Source of the DNA: Legionella fallonii LLAP-10
GTDB taxonomy: Bacteria; Pseudomonadota; Gammaproteobacteria; Legionellales; Legionellaceae
Assembly: GCF_000953135.1 (NCBI RefSeq)
Contig: NZ_LN614827.1
Span: forward strand, 3,891,501-3,955,500
Length of the DNA stretch: 64,000 bases
Direction of reading: 5' to 3'
A program made the position numbers and the translations under genes. Numbering within the stretch: the first letter of the stretch is position 1; each line of letters starts with the position of its first letter. The notes under the pieces are model-generated. The model saw nothing but the letters and a program-made list of their open reading frames with translations, made no database searches and was not told the origin of the DNA. Below are positions 16,692 through 26,883 of the stretch, in pieces.

Positions 16692-17006
16692 TTATTTAGG
16701 GACAAATCCATCATAGATTGTCGCTCCGCCTTTAACTATATTGCTTACAGCATTATCAATATCAGCACTAGACGCATCTGCTTTGGATGAGAAAAATGAG
16801 CCTGCTTGGTTTAATAAATTTTCAACAGACCGCTTATCCTTACCTAATTCATGCAATTGCCATAATGTTGCTCCTGTAAGAGCCACCGATGCGGTAAAAC
16901 CAGCTTTAGGACTAAAATAATAAAGTGGGGCTAATAATAAATTTTCAATTGCTAACAAGATCGCTGTTTTTTTTGTCTCTTCTGTATCGACTTTTTCTTT
17001 TGACAT
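16692..17006 (-). CDS. Small hypothetical protein, 104 residues
   Basis: No recognised family. AAGGAG sits 5 bases before the ATG, so translation is likely. After a charged N-terminus (MSKEKVDTEETKK) there is a weakly hydrophobic, Ala/Leu-rich stretch (about 14-50, AILLAIENLLLAPLYYF and GFTASVALTGATLWQL) and then an amphipathic Ser/Ala-rich tail. It could be a small membrane-associated protein. It precedes the amine oxidase-cyclase pair in the same direction with a 30-base gap and may share its transcript. Confidence 0.7.
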   Translation of the reverse strand: MSKEKVDTEETKKTAILLAIENLLLAPLYYFSPKAGFTASVALTGATLWQLHELGKDKRSVENLLNQAGSFFSSKADASSADIDNAVSNIVKGGATIYDGFVPK

Positions 17007-17114
17007 ATCAACTCCTTGTACTATATGACAAATTATAGGCTAAGGGAGCGCAAATAAAATTGCAAGTGAATACAATAGGCTTGGCTTTTGCTTGAGTGCA
17101 AGAAGCCTAGCCAC

Positions 17115-17810
17115 TTAGTAATCTAAAAGAGCTCTAATTCTATTAATATAATCATGAAGTGTTTTCGTTTTGATAATAAAGTCTCTCAGAGGGGTATCTA
17201 TTTCAAAATAAAGAATATTTGCTAAAAAACCATAACAGCAAGCATCCACCACGTGTATGGTTTTGCCAAATAGGAAATCATTACCTCCTAAAAGCGTATT
17301 AATTATCGTTAGATCGTCTAGCCCCGCTTGGTACACCTCTTGTTGAGAGTATCGCCCTATCCCCTGATAATGATATTTTTCAAGATTAAATGCTCGAAAC
17401 TGTTCAAGAAGGCTCTCTGATAAATCTAAAGGTTGTCTTAAGAACTCCGCCTTAAATAAAGGCCAATAACGATCGTCTTGCCAACGTGAATAAGACATCA
17501 CCCAATATAAATGATTATCAAGCATCCGAGTCACTAAGAAATGAAGATTTTTCTGCGTATCTGTTATTTGCGCATCGAGCATAATTCCATACTTTTCAGT
17601 TAAGTAACTGATTATAGAATTGCTCTCACTAACGACCGTATCACCATCGGAGAGGTAGGGCAATTGTCCGCGCGGAGCATCTTTAGTATTGAGTAGATGT
17701 TCTACTTTATAGTGCAATTTAGCGAGCCTTAAAAAAGTATCTACTTTTAAACCAAAGGGATTGTTATCTGGAATATCAAATAATTGTGGGTAAGAATATA
17801 AAACGATCAT
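17115..17810 (-). CDS. Glutathione S-transferase-fold protein, Fax/metaxin-like
   Basis: 231-residue GST-like protein. The thioredoxin-fold N-terminal half includes NPFGLKVDTFLRLAKLHY, RGQLPYLSDGDTVVSESNSI (the cis-proline and glutathione gamma-glutamyl site region) and ISYLTEKYG; an all-helical GST C-terminal domain follows with VDACCYGFLANIL. The arrangement matches the Fax (failed axon connections)/metaxin-like GST subgroup common in marine and intracellular bacteria. There is no classical N-terminal catalytic Cys or Ser, so the activity is uncertain. AAGGAT precedes the ATG. Next to a short-chain dehydrogenase gene transcribed the same way. Confidence 0.8.
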   Translation of the reverse strand: MIVLYSYPQLFDIPDNNPFGLKVDTFLRLAKLHYKVEHLLNTKDAPRGQLPYLSDGDTVVSESNSIISYLTEKYGIMLDAQITDTQKNLHFLVTRMLDNHLYWVMSYSRWQDDRYWPLFKAEFLRQPLDLSESLLEQFRAFNLEKYHYQGIGRYSQQEVYQAGLDDLTIINTLLGGNDFLFGKTIHVVDACCYGFLANILYFEIDTPLRDFIIKTKTLHDYINRIRALLDY

Positions 17811-17861
17811 ATAAAATCCTTTTATCTACTAAATTAATATGCGCCCGACATAAGCGATGTA

Positions 17862-18650
17862 TTATGTCGTTCGACGCACGTTATTTAAATAAACCCCGGA
17901 AATCTCAGCGCAGTATTCAAGAAAGTGCTCTTGCTTCCTGATGTCTCGCGCATCGGGATTGGGAAGACGGGGTTGCAAATGATAAAAGTACTGACCAGAG
18001 ACAAGCGCCTCGGGCTCATTACTAGTAGCAAGCCAAATTTGTGTTCTAGGAGCAGCATCAAGATCATCTGGAGCCTCTGGCCCCCCCATTTTGGTGGCAA
18101 CCCATCCAGGTTCAACAGCATTGGAAAGTACCTCAGGACATAGTCTGGCTACTGCAAAAGCCAACAATGTATTATGAAATTTAGTCTCCGCATAAGCTTC
18201 AGCCCCATTCCATTCTCGTCTCATCCAGTTTAAATCATAAAGAGAAGTATCTGCGTTGTAATGCATTCCCGAACTTAAATAGACCAAGCGTTTAGGCTTA
18301 TCTATCAATGCAGTTAAGATGTAAGGAGCAAGAGTATTAATTGCAAATACATGACAAAGGCCATCCTTAGTTTCAACACGATGAGGTTCACGATAGCCTA
18401 TTGCTGCATTATGAATAATGGCATCAAAGTGCCCCAACTGATTGGCTTGTTCTGCAACGGCTTTTATTTCCATAATACGCGATAAATCACCAATTACTAC
18501 TTTTTGTGCTCCCGGCAAAGCGTTCGCTACTTCTGCAGCGCGCTGAATATTTCGAGCATGCAATACCACTTTATGTCCTTGTTCTATCAGCAATTGTGCT
18601 GCCATTTTACCAAGGCCATCGGTTGACCCTGTAATTAATATTTTGGACAT
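17862..18650 (-). CDS. Short-chain dehydrogenase/reductase (SDR)
   Basis: NAD(P)-dependent SDR of about 262 residues. Seen: TGxxxGxG cofactor motif (TGSTDGLGK, about residues 7-15), HARN after beta-2 suggesting NADP preference, NAAIG, a serine in LVYLSSGMH and the catalytic YxxxK (YAETK). It resembles the retinol-dehydrogenase/oxidoreductase-like SDRs. Start chosen at the ATG at 18650 because AAGGAA lies 9 bases upstream; the ATG at 18659 is too close to it. The last residues are polar (NNVRRTT). Substrate unknown. Confidence 0.85.
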   Translation of the reverse strand: MSKILITGSTDGLGKMAAQLLIEQGHKVVLHARNIQRAAEVANALPGAQKVVIGDLSRIMEIKAVAEQANQLGHFDAIIHNAAIGYREPHRVETKDGLCHVFAINTLAPYILTALIDKPKRLVYLSSGMHYNADTSLYDLNWMRREWNGAEAYAETKFHNTLLAFAVARLCPEVLSNAVEPGWVATKMGGPEAPDDLDAAPRTQIWLATSNEPEALVSGQYFYHLQPRLPNPDARDIRKQEHFLEYCAEISGVYLNNVRRTT

Positions 18651-18798
18651 GTCTCCCATTTCCTTATGTTGGAGGAGCTATAAATTCTGAGCCTACAGCT
18701 ACCCTAGTATGAACAAAATTATAGTAAAAAACGAGGGTAACAAGATACTATAGTGAACTCATGAGGAGATGTGCTATTCTTTATAAGCTAATTATTAT

Positions 18799-18920
18799 TA
18801 GACAACTCGCTTCAGAGAGAGAAGTCCGAGGAAACACGGAGCGCAAAACCGCAATATACAGGTAGAGCACCGTATCAATGAAGCAATTGTCCTCTGAAGT
18901 AGCGCTTCGAAAGAGGTCTA
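18799..18920. repeat. Family A dispersed repeat, copy A3 (122 bp)
   Basis: Begins TAGACAACTCGCTTC and ends GAAAGAGGTCTA. The interior holds GAGGAAACACGGAGCGCA, GTAGAGCACCGTATCAATG and AAGCAATTGTCCTCTG, aligning by eye with copy A6 at 49113. It occupies much of the 376-base gap between the SDR gene and the flavodoxin-like gene. The rest of the gap shows nothing else. Confidence 0.7.
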
Positions 18921-19026
18921 TTACCAAATCGCAGCAAAATTAATACTACTTCACTCAAGAATATTCATGAGTTTCTTTTATAAGTATTTTTATTGAATTC
19001 GTTTTATTAATAATAAGGGACTAGAA

Positions 19027-19608
19027 ATGATAAACGTTCAAATTATTTTCCACAGCGGATACGGTCATACAGCAAAGCAAGCTGATGCGGTGTTTCATGG
19101 ATTTAAAGATCAAGACCGCATCCAAGCTAATCTAATACAAATAGATAGTAATGGTGATATCAATGAAGAGTCTTGGGCCTTAATTGCACAAGCTCATGCC
19201 ATTGTTTTCGGCTCGCCAACTTATATGGGCGGTCCGTCATGGCAATTCAAAAAATTTGCTGATGCCTCCTCCAAAGCGTGGATGCAATCACTTTGGAAAG
19301 ATAAAATCTGTGCTGGTTTTACCAATTCAGGTTCAATGAATGGTGATAAACTGTCAACGCTACATTACTTTTTTACCTTAGCAATGCAACATGGCATGAT
19401 TTGGGTTGGGACCGGTATGCAGTCGGCAAATACTAAAGCAGCAGTCCGCAATGACCTCAACTATCTAGGTTCATATGCTGGTGCAATGGCTCAATCACCC
19501 GTTGACTCCTCTTCGGAAGAAGGCCCTTTGCCAGGCGATCTGTCAACTGCCCAACAATTTGGTGCGCGTATTGCTGACATGGCAATACGATTTCATAATG
19601 GATTGTAA
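19027..19608 (+). CDS. Flavodoxin-like NAD(P)H:quinone oxidoreductase (WrbA-type fold)
   Basis: Flavodoxin-fold protein of 193 residues. The FMN phosphate loop is HSGYGHTAKQA (residues 8-18), followed by the ring-binding segments FGSPTYMGGPSWQFK and TNSGSMNGDK, and a long C-terminal region with the WrbA-like GSYAGAMAQSPVDSS. Proteins of this type reduce quinones by two electrons using NAD(P)H. AAGGGA lies 6-7 bases before the ATG. It is related to WrbA but not close enough to give the symbol. Separate transcription unit. Confidence 0.85.
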   Translation: MINVQIIFHSGYGHTAKQADAVFHGFKDQDRIQANLIQIDSNGDINEESWALIAQAHAIVFGSPTYMGGPSWQFKKFADASSKAWMQSLWKDKICAGFTNSGSMNGDKLSTLHYFFTLAMQHGMIWVGTGMQSANTKAAVRNDLNYLGSYAGAMAQSPVDSSSEEGPLPGDLSTAQQFGARIADMAIRFHNGL

Positions 19609-19641
19609 CTAATAAGAGAGTCTTTGGGCTCTTACCGACCG

Positions 19642-19681
19642 CCCTACTTTCTCCATGGAACACTCGCTTGAAAAAGTAGGG
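19642..19681. terminator. Inverted repeat between flavodoxin-like gene and dgkA
   Basis: CCCTACTTT (19642-19650) and AAAGTAGGG (19673-19681) form a perfect 9-bp stem with a 22-base loop. It might end the flavodoxin-like transcript, but the loop is long and no U-run follows. Confidence 0.35.
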
Positions 19682-19733
19682 TACGATTCTGAAAAAACGC
19701 TAACCTATATAGTATTTAGAGGCAGTAACTTTT

Positions 19734-20084
19734 ATGTTCCAAGTTTTTTTACGTTTATATAAAGCCTTTCTCTATTCTTGGAATGGCCTTAAAAATGCAT
19801 GGAGTTCCCAATGGGCATTTAGAGTCGAAGTTATCTGTTCGTTAATTGCCATTCCCTGTGCTTTTTATATAGGGAAAAATGCCATCGAATATATTCTCTT
19901 ACTAAGTTCTTTATGTTTGCTCCTCATAGTAGAAATTATTAATTCCGCTATAGAAACTACAGTTAATCGCATTGGAACAGAGCGCAATGACCTTTCAGGA
20001 TTAGCTAAAGATTTAGCCTCCGCTGCGGTATTACTTGCTATTATTAATCTAACCTTCACCTGGAGTATCATTTTATTCCTCTAA
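19734..20084 (+). CDS. dgkA: Diacylglycerol kinase, DgkA family
   Basis: Small trimeric inner-membrane kinase (116 residues) that phosphorylates diacylglycerol to phosphatidic acid, recycling lipid left over from envelope glycan synthesis. Three transmembrane helices are seen, with the hallmark EIINSAIETTVNRIGTE and KDLASAAVLLA; the glutamates in the first are the catalytic and metal-binding residues. The N-terminal amphipathic helix (YKAFLYSWNGLKNAW) is also typical. Ends 52 bases before hslO. Confidence 0.92.
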   Translation: MFQVFLRLYKAFLYSWNGLKNAWSSQWAFRVEVICSLIAIPCAFYIGKNAIEYILLLSSLCLLLIVEIINSAIETTVNRIGTERNDLSGLAKDLASAAVLLAIINLTFTWSIILFL

Positions 20085-20136
20085 ATTCTCCAGACAATTT
20101 ATGATAGAATAGTTGAATTTTTATAATGAGTTTTTA

Positions 20137-20982
20137 ATGAAAGAATCAGATACCATTCAACGCTTTATTTTTGAACATGCCAATATTCGTGGTGAAGTAG
20201 TTCATATTGAGCACACTTATCAAACCATAATGAAGCAGCGTAATTACCCTTCCATGGTTAAAAACCTATTAGGTGAGGCAATAATTTCCTGTCTATTATT
20301 AGCTAGTAGTATTAAGTTTGAGGGTAACTTAAGCCTGCAATTCCAAGGCGATGAACGTCTACCACTGTTATTGGTGCAATGCGATCATGAATTAAATATT
20401 AGAGCCTTCGCTAAATATGCGGAACATCTTGAAATTATTGATTACGCAACGGCATTTCTTCAAGGTCAAATGGTTCTTACTATTAATCAATACAAACAAA
20501 CGCAAATCTATCAAAGTATGGTACCGCTGCAATCTACCTCTATGAGCGAAAATTTAATGGCTTATTTTGCTCAATCAGAACAAATTGCTACTCGGGTTTG
20601 GCTCGCTGTTAATGAGGATATGGCCGCAGGTATGTTACTGCAATTGATGCCAGGACAAGATACGGAGCAAAGAGAGCAGTTTTGGGAATATGCGGTGCAA
20701 TTAGGTCAAACCGTAAGTGAACAGGAGTTACTTACTTTAGACAATCAAACGTTACTTTATCGCCTTTATAATGAAACAGATGTCAGAATATTTGAAAGCC
20801 GCCCCACTCATTTTCGATGCCATTGTAATGTGGAAAAAATGAAACAGGTTATCACCATTCTCGGAGAAGAAGAGGCCCAGGAAATATTAAAAGAACAGGG
20901 AGCCATTGAGATTAATTGCGATTTTTGCAATAAAAAATACTCGTTTGATCCAATAGACGTGACGCTACTATTTCGCAAATAA
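20137..20982 (+). CDS. hslO: Redox-regulated chaperone Hsp33
   Basis: Cytoplasmic holdase chaperone that is activated by oxidative unfolding. Length is 281 residues from the ATG at 20137 (MKESDTIQR). The in-frame TTG at 20113 lacks a ribosome site and was rejected. The zinc/redox switch is intact: a CxC pair (HCNV region, FRCHC) and a CxxC pair (CDFC) near the C-terminus. The N-terminal core contains the typical LLGEAIISCLLLASSIKFEGNLSLQFQGD. Probably shares a transcript with dgkA. Confidence 0.93.
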   Translation: MKESDTIQRFIFEHANIRGEVVHIEHTYQTIMKQRNYPSMVKNLLGEAIISCLLLASSIKFEGNLSLQFQGDERLPLLLVQCDHELNIRAFAKYAEHLEIIDYATAFLQGQMVLTINQYKQTQIYQSMVPLQSTSMSENLMAYFAQSEQIATRVWLAVNEDMAAGMLLQLMPGQDTEQREQFWEYAVQLGQTVSEQELLTLDNQTLLYRLYNETDVRIFESRPTHFRCHCNVEKMKQVITILGEEEAQEILKEQGAIEINCDFCNKKYSFDPIDVTLLFRK

Positions 20983-21145
20983 ATCTTCTTCGTATCGCCA
21001 CTTGCAAACGACAAACAGTAATGTAGGTTGTGCCCCTGGCCCAACAAAGGGTATTGAGTGACGTAAGAGCCTCATACTGAGCCAAAGGACTCATCCTACG
21101 ACTTAAGACTTCATTAACTAAACTCTTGCCAAACAAGCCTAATCT

Positions 21146-21655
21146 TTATTGCAAGGTAAGATTAGTAGAAGAGATGATCCCTCCATCTGCTTGGCGAAAT
21201 TGCAAATATTCCCCTCGCATTGCCTGCAAGACCTGTTGTAACGTGATAAATTGGGCACTTAATTGAAAATATAAGTCAGCGCTCTGACTATCGTGTAATT
21301 CTCCGATCGTCAAATAAGCTGCTTGCCCCATATCAGAAAAATAGCTAAGACTTACATGTCGTTGCTCCGCTATCCCTGGAAACAGACCACAAAATAACAG
21401 ACTTTTATCCCCCACATCCCGTAATAACTCTAATTGTAGCTGACGTGGTTTGCGCATTGACTCAAGAAAATCAAGTGCGACTACAGATTCAATGAGTTTT
21501 GGCCCTTGAGAAAAACGCATTAAGAGGAACACCAGGTAGCTTTCGGTATTTTCATTCAAGATAAGTCGGGTAGCAGCTTGTGCTTCATTCACTAAAGCGT
21601 GCCATTGACTAATATCGGTGGGATGTAAAATCAGTTGTTTCATAAATACCCCCAT
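21146..21655 (-). CDS. Conserved hypothetical protein, about 169 residues
   Basis: I do not recognise the family. The start is placed at the ATG at 21655 (MGVFMKQLILHP), with GAGG about 8 bases upstream; the ATG at 21643 is an equal option. The frame stays open upstream to 21817 but that part reads like non-coding DNA. The protein is globular by composition, with no signal or membrane helix, and contains alternating beta-like strands (LQLELLRDVGDKSLLFCGLFPG). The GxFPG and LSYF...GQAAYLTIGELH segments recall a family of small cytoplasmic proteins conserved in Legionella and Coxiella, which is a recollection and unverified. Confidence 0.65.
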   Translation of the reverse strand: MGVFMKQLILHPTDISQWHALVNEAQAATRLILNENTESYLVFLLMRFSQGPKLIESVVALDFLESMRKPRQLQLELLRDVGDKSLLFCGLFPGIAEQRHVSLSYFSDMGQAAYLTIGELHDSQSADLYFQLSAQFITLQQVLQAMRGEYLQFRQADGGIISSTNLTLQ

Positions 21656-21847
21656 TTTTTTATCCCTCACTATTAGTCTAGCAAAGCTTATGCCGATAGA
21701 TATTTTTATTTGAACTATTTTATAGAGCGATTGGGTATTTGATCGTAAAAGAATAACTCTTGCGCTTGTAATTAATTCACTAAAAATAGAACAATGGCTG
21801 TTATTAACAAACAGCAAATCGCAGGAAATAACATTCTTCCACTGAGA

Positions 21848-22128
21848 CTATGTACCGCTATATCCCATCAACACGGTACGCGCAAACGGATAAAAATGGA
21901 TAAGAAAATCTACTCGTTGCTCATAGTAAGGAGTTAAATCAGGATTGTCGCGATCATAAAAGCATCACGTAGTAATGAAATGGAGGAAAATTGAGATTGG
22001 CTATCTTGTACCAGGCAAGGATGTTCTGTTGTTAAATCGCAGATTGATGCTGTTGTTTGCGCCAAGATACTTCCCTGTGTCATTATCGGCAATAAAAAAA
22101 CCGCCTTAACTTCTTTAGAGTAGCTCAT
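21848..22128 (-). pseudogene. Frameshifted small gene
   Basis: Reading from the ATG at 22128 gives MSYSKEVKAVFLLPIMTQGS and continues to [10 protein letters not shown], then the frame ends early at TAA. Shifting one base at the AAAA run (plus strand 21958-21961) restores an open frame reading [20 protein letters not shown] and ending in [15 protein letters not shown] at TAG (21848-21850). One missing base in that run would join the two into a protein of about 93 residues. It is a recent pseudogene, a sequencing error or, less likely, programmed frameshifting. Family unknown. Confidence 0.55.
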
Positions 22129-22343
22129 ATTCGTTCTTTAAAAATAAGCCCTCTTTATTTTATTGATCTCCACTTTTTTCATCAAGATCTAGAAGGAAAC
22201 TCCTAGATAACTATAATTATCCCTATCTAGCGGATAGGATTTAGTCAGCAATTCATGTATAATTTTGAGTCTATGAAAAAATACTCCGCTTTTACCTATA
22301 TTTTTAGATAATAGGTCTCGCTATTCCCAACTAAAGGTTATTT

Positions 22344-24170
22344 ATGATTGAAAAAATTCGTAATATTGCCATTATCGCTCACGTCGATCATGGTAAAACT
22401 ACTCTTGTAGACAAACTACTACAACAAACAGGTACTTTAAATGAAAGAGCGCCAACTGTTGAACGATTGATGGACTCTAATGCTCTTGAAAAAGAACGTG
22501 GTATCACTATTCTAGCTAAAAATACTTGCGTTTATTGGGGCGGTTATCAAATCAACATTGTCGATACCCCTGGGCACGCCGATTTTGGTGGTGAAGTCGA
22601 ACGAATTCTCTCGATGGTGGATAGCGTTCTATTATTAGTAGACGCTGTTGATGGACCTATGCCCCAAACACGTTTTGTGACTCAAAAAGCCTTTGCTCGT
22701 GGCCTAAACCCGATTGTTGTCATTAATAAAATAGACAGACCAGGCGCCAGACCGGATTGGGTCATGGATCAAGTGTTTGATTTATTTGATAATTTGGGAG
22801 CCAATGATACGCAACTAGATTTCCCTGTGGTTTATGCCTCTGCATTAAATGGTTATGCTAAGTTGAATTTAGAAGACGAAGCTAAGGACATGACTCCCTT
22901 ACTACAAACAATCATAGACAAAGTGTCACCTCCCCCGGTAGATATCAACGGCCCGTTCCAAATGCAAATCAGCTCTCTGGATTATTCTTCCTATGTTGGA
23001 ACTATAGGTATAGGACGCATTACCCGTGGCCAGATTAAAGCAAAATCACCAGTTAAGATCATTGATAAAGATGGCAACATCCGTACCGGTCGTCTACTAC
23101 AACTCCTTGGTTTTAAAGGTCTAGAGCGAGTAGAAGTGGATGAAGCCGGCGCCGGTAACATAGTCGCTATAACTGGTATCGAAAACCTGAATATCTCTGA
23201 TACAGTATGCGATCCTAATATGGTTGAAGGCCTACCTGCTCTTACTGTTGATGAGCCGACTATTAGCATGACGTTCCAAGTCAATGACTCGCCTTTTGCA
23301 GGACAAGAAGGGAAATTTGTAACCTCTCGCAAAATCCGTGAACGTTTAGACACCGAATTACTGCATAATGTGGCCTTACGTGTTGACGACAATGAAGATC
23401 CTGATAAATTTAAAGTTTCAGGACGAGGAGAGTTACATTTATCCATCCTTATTGAAACTATGCGTCGCGAAGGTTATGAATTAGCTATTAGTAAACCAGA
23501 AGTGATTATTAAAGAAGTCGACGGCGAAAAACAAGAACCCTACGAGCGTCTTACGGTAGATGTTGAAGAAACTAACCAAGGCACCATTATGGAAAAGTTG
23601 GGTGAACGCCGAGGGGAAATGCAGGATATGGTTCCGGACGGTAAAGGAAGGGTTAGACTAGATTATATCGTTCCTACTCGCGGTTTAATTGGCTTTCACA
23701 ATGAATTTTTATCCTGTACTTCAGGTACTGGTTTAATGTATCACGTTTTTGATCATTACGGACCTGCAATTAAAGGACGTATAGGGAAGCGGAGCAACGG
23801 TGTTCTGATAGCTAACTGCCAAGGAGCAGCTAGAGCTTTCGCTCTCTTTAATTTACAAGATCGTGGCCGTTTATTTGTTGAACACCAAACCTCGTGCTAC
23901 GAAGGGATGATCGTTGGTATTCATGCTCGAGATAACGATTTAGTGGTGAACGTCACTAAAGAGAAGCAATTAACCAATATGCGCGCCTCTGGTACTGATG
24001 AAAATATCATTTTGACTCCTGCAATCAAGTTAACTTTAGAGCAAGCATTGGAATTCATTGACGATGATGAATTGGTAGAAGTAACCCCTCTTTCTATTCG
24101 TTTACGCAAAAAAGCGTTAAAAGAACACGACCGTAAAAAAGCGTCACGAATGGATAAAGATGAAGAATAA
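22344..24170 (+). CDS. typA: Ribosome-associated translational GTPase BipA/TypA
   Basis: Translational GTPase of 608 residues, the typical BipA size. It binds the 70S ribosome and supports 50S assembly and stress or cold adaptation. G1 is AHVDHGKTT (residues 12-20), with the switch II motif [16 protein letters not shown] and the BipA-specific C-terminal domain beginning around residue 480 ([21 protein letters not shown]). AAAGGTT precedes the ATG. It is followed after 8 bases by nadK and then recN. Confidence 0.95.
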   Translation: MIEKIRNIAIIAHVDHGKTTLVDKLLQQTGTLNERAPTVERLMDSNALEKERGITILAKNTCVYWGGYQINIVDTPGHADFGGEVERILSMVDSVLLLVDAVDGPMPQTRFVTQKAFARGLNPIVVINKIDRPGARPDWVMDQVFDLFDNLGANDTQLDFPVVYASALNGYAKLNLEDEAKDMTPLLQTIIDKVSPPPVDINGPFQMQISSLDYSSYVGTIGIGRITRGQIKAKSPVKIIDKDGNIRTGRLLQLLGFKGLERVEVDEAGAGNIVAITGIENLNISDTVCDPNMVEGLPALTVDEPTISMTFQVNDSPFAGQEGKFVTSRKIRERLDTELLHNVALRVDDNEDPDKFKVSGRGELHLSILIETMRREGYELAISKPEVIIKEVDGEKQEPYERLTVDVEETNQGTIMEKLGERRGEMQDMVPDGKGRVRLDYIVPTRGLIGFHNEFLSCTSGTGLMYHVFDHYGPAIKGRIGKRSNGVLIANCQGAARAFALFNLQDRGRLFVEHQTSCYEGMIVGIHARDNDLVVNVTKEKQLTNMRASGTDENIILTPAIKLTLEQALEFIDDDELVEVTPLSIRLRKKALKEHDRKKASRMDKDEE

Positions 24171-24178
24171 TAACCAAG

Positions 24179-25066
24179 ATGAAACAAAAATTTAACCGAG
24201 TCATCTTATACGCTCGACAGCATAGAGCAAGTCAGGGGGTCAGCGAAAGCTTGCACCGCCTGACTGAATTTTTATCGAAACTGAACATACAAATTTATCA
24301 AGACATCGATACAGTCGCTGGTTTCGATATGAATATTCCTGTTCTGGCTCGAGAAGCTATGGGAGAGCCTAAAGATTTAATCATTGTGGTTGGTGGCGAT
24401 GGCAGTTTACTGTCCGCTGCGCGTATGGCGATACAAGTTAATACACCGGTCATTGGGATTAACCGAGGTCGCTTGGGATTTTTAACAGATATTTTACCCC
24501 AAGATATAGAAACTCAATTAAGTGATGTTTTGGATGGCCGTTATGAGGAAGAAAAACGATTCTTGCTCCATACTCGCATTTACGATCAAGATCACACTTA
24601 TTATGAAGGCAATGCATTAAATGATGTTGTTTTAGGTCGCGGCAGTGAAACCCATCTGGTTGAGTTTTCTGTTTACGTCAACGAGCAATTAGTAAGTCGC
24701 TATCGCTCTGATGGAATGATATTATCAACACCAACCGGATCCACTGCCTATGCGCTGTCTGCAGGGGGACCAATTATGCACCCACAATTAAATGCCATAG
24801 TTTTAGTTCCCATGTTTTCTCACAGTCTAAGTTCCCGCCCCATTGTCATTGATGGTGAATCAAAAATTGAATTGCACATCAGCCTCTTTAATGAAACTGA
24901 TTTGCGTATTAGTTGCGATGGACATGAGTCCAGAATGGTAAAGCCAGGACAAAAAGTTGCCATTAAAAAAAATAGCAACCATCTGCGCTTGTTACATCCC
25001 CTTGATTACCATTATTATGATACATTACGTAGTAAGCTTGGCTGGGAATCCAAACATCAGGGATAA
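24179..25066 (+). CDS. nadK: NAD kinase
   Basis: ATP- or polyphosphate-dependent NAD kinase that makes NADP. 295 residues. The diagnostic motifs [11 protein letters not shown] and [16 protein letters not shown] (NE/D motif) and the glycine-rich [20 protein letters not shown] are present. Starts 8 bases after typA and ends 3 bases before recN, so the three are very likely one transcript; nadK-recN is a widely conserved pair. Confidence 0.95.
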   Translation: MKQKFNRVILYARQHRASQGVSESLHRLTEFLSKLNIQIYQDIDTVAGFDMNIPVLAREAMGEPKDLIIVVGGDGSLLSAARMAIQVNTPVIGINRGRLGFLTDILPQDIETQLSDVLDGRYEEEKRFLLHTRIYDQDHTYYEGNALNDVVLGRGSETHLVEFSVYVNEQLVSRYRSDGMILSTPTGSTAYALSAGGPIMHPQLNAIVLVPMFSHSLSSRPIVIDGESKIELHISLFNETDLRISCDGHESRMVKPGQKVAIKKNSNHLRLLHPLDYHYYDTLRSKLGWESKHQG

Positions 25067-25069
25067 ATC

Positions 25070-26737
25070 ATGCTCACAACCTTGTGCATTGAACATTTCG
25101 CTATTGTTAAACATTTAGAGTTGGATTTTACTCACGGTATGACCGCCTTTACTGGTGAAACCGGCGCGGGAAAATCCATCATGATAGATGCTCTAATGTT
25201 AGCATTAGGGGAGCGAACTGATGCCTCGGTCATTCGCCCTGGTGAAGAAAAATGCGACATTACTGCTCGCTTTAACTTTGAGAAAGAATCAGAACCAGCT
25301 CAGTGGTTAGCAGAGCATGAGATTCGTTGCGAGGAAGGAGAGATCTATTTAAGACGCATTATTTATGCAGAAGGACGCTCCAAATGCTATATCAATGGCC
25401 AACCGCTTCCGCAACAAAAGGTCAAAGAACTGAGTGAGAAATTAGTACTGATACATGGTCAGCACCAGCATCAAACGCTGATGCAGCACCCCACTCACAG
25501 GCAGCAACTGGATCACTACGCCAATCACCACAATATGCTGCAAGAAATAGCGGCGCTTTACAAACAATGCCAACACATCAAACAAGAAATTGATTCACTG
25601 CAAAACCAAGAACAACAAACGGATAGAATCAAATTATTACAGTTCCAAATTGATGAATTAGACTCACTCAATCTGCAAGAGGGGGAAATTGATAGCTTAC
25701 ATCAAGAGCATCAAATGCTGCATCATGCTAAAGAGTATCTAGAGCGAAGCCAGCAAGTCAATGACCTCCTAAACGGAGATGATCAACCTAATATTCGTTC
25801 TAGTTTAAATCATGTCATGCAGCTAGTGAATCAACTGCCTCAGGAACAAACTCAAATTAAAAATGTCAGTGTATTGATTAACGAAGCAATGATTCAATGC
25901 GAGGAAGCCGCAGATGAAATGCAACAATTTGCCGATCGCATTCAAATAGATCCTGAACGCTTACATGAAGTTGAAGCACGAATGAGCGCAATCCATCACC
26001 TGGCACGAAAATATCATATTGATAGCTCCACGCTCCCAGCCCATAAGCAACAACTACAAGAAGAACTAGAAAGTCTACAAGATACAGAATGCCGATTGGC
26101 GCATCTGCAATTGCAGTTTAATCAACAACTTAAAGCCTATGAACAGGCTGTATTAATACTCAGAGACTCCAGAAAGCATCATGCCCAAAAATTAGCTGAA
26201 GAAATAACTTCGAGCATACAAAAGCTAGGTATGCCCAAAGGCTGGATAGAGATAGACATCACCCCATTAGAAAAAATGCAGATCCATGGCCAGGACAAAG
26301 TAGAATATAGAGTATGTACTAATCCAGGCATGGAGCCTGATTCGCTCAGCAAGATCGCCTCCGGCGGTGAATTATCCCGTATTGGTCTTGCTATACAAAT
26401 GATTACTGCCCAAAGAGGTTCCACTCCTACTTTATTATTTGATGAGGTTGATGTTGGAATAGGCGGTGCTACCGCTGCATTAGTGGGACAAATGCTACGT
26501 AAGTTAGGGGAGCGGTTACAAGTATTTTGTGTTACCCATCAACCACAAGTAGCCGCTGCAGCTCATCATCATTTCCTGGTAAAAAAACAAAGTGACAATA
26601 AACAGACTCTAACTCATATTGCCAAGCTAGACACAGCAGAAAAAATCGATGAAATTGCACGTATGTTAGGTGGATTAACCGTAACAGAGCAGACTCGATC
26701 TCATGCCAAAGAACTACTAGAATTGAGCAATGAATGA
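25070..26737 (+). CDS. recN: DNA repair protein RecN (SMC-like ATPase)
   Basis: SMC-family ATPase of 555 residues that acts early in double-strand break repair. The N-terminal head has Walker A TGETGAGKSIMIDAL; a central coiled coil (about residues 150-370, Gln/Glu/His-rich) follows; the C-terminal head has the ABC signature ASGGELSRIGLA, Walker B TLLFDEVDVGIGG and the H-loop VTHQPQVAA. Third gene after typA and nadK. No LexA-type operator was noticed before the group; typA carries the promoter. Confidence 0.95.
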   Translation: MLTTLCIEHFAIVKHLELDFTHGMTAFTGETGAGKSIMIDALMLALGERTDASVIRPGEEKCDITARFNFEKESEPAQWLAEHEIRCEEGEIYLRRIIYAEGRSKCYINGQPLPQQKVKELSEKLVLIHGQHQHQTLMQHPTHRQQLDHYANHHNMLQEIAALYKQCQHIKQEIDSLQNQEQQTDRIKLLQFQIDELDSLNLQEGEIDSLHQEHQMLHHAKEYLERSQQVNDLLNGDDQPNIRSSLNHVMQLVNQLPQEQTQIKNVSVLINEAMIQCEEAADEMQQFADRIQIDPERLHEVEARMSAIHHLARKYHIDSSTLPAHKQQLQEELESLQDTECRLAHLQLQFNQQLKAYEQAVLILRDSRKHHAQKLAEEITSSIQKLGMPKGWIEIDITPLEKMQIHGQDKVEYRVCTNPGMEPDSLSKIASGGELSRIGLAIQMITAQRGSTPTLLFDEVDVGIGGATAALVGQMLRKLGERLQVFCVTHQPQVAAAAHHHFLVKKQSDNKQTLTHIAKLDTAEKIDEIARMLGGLTVTEQTRSHAKELLELSNE

Positions 26738-26847
26738 TTTTTATAGTAAAAAAACTTATGAATCTGCTTGATTTTCATACCGAATACAATTAAATTTAAA
26801 AAGATTTAAAAATAGTTAATAAAAAAACACCACAATTAATAAAATAA

Positions 26848-26856
26848 TGCTACAAT
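26848..26856 (+). promoter_or_regulatory. Extended -10 promoter of csp
   Basis: TGCTACAAT is an extended -10 (TGn plus TACAAT) 28 bases before the cold-shock gene, in a strongly AT-rich stretch. The leader would be short (about 20 bases) with TAGGAAA as ribosome site. Confidence 0.5.
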
Positions 26857-26883
26857 GGCTTGGTAACAACTTAGGAAATTAAA

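Noticed and set aside
20990-21145. Repeat with GTAGGTTG and GGCCCAACA after hslO
   Set aside because: It resembles a common GGTTGGGCC...GGCCCAACC intergenic palindrome but is too imperfect, and no second copy is seen here.
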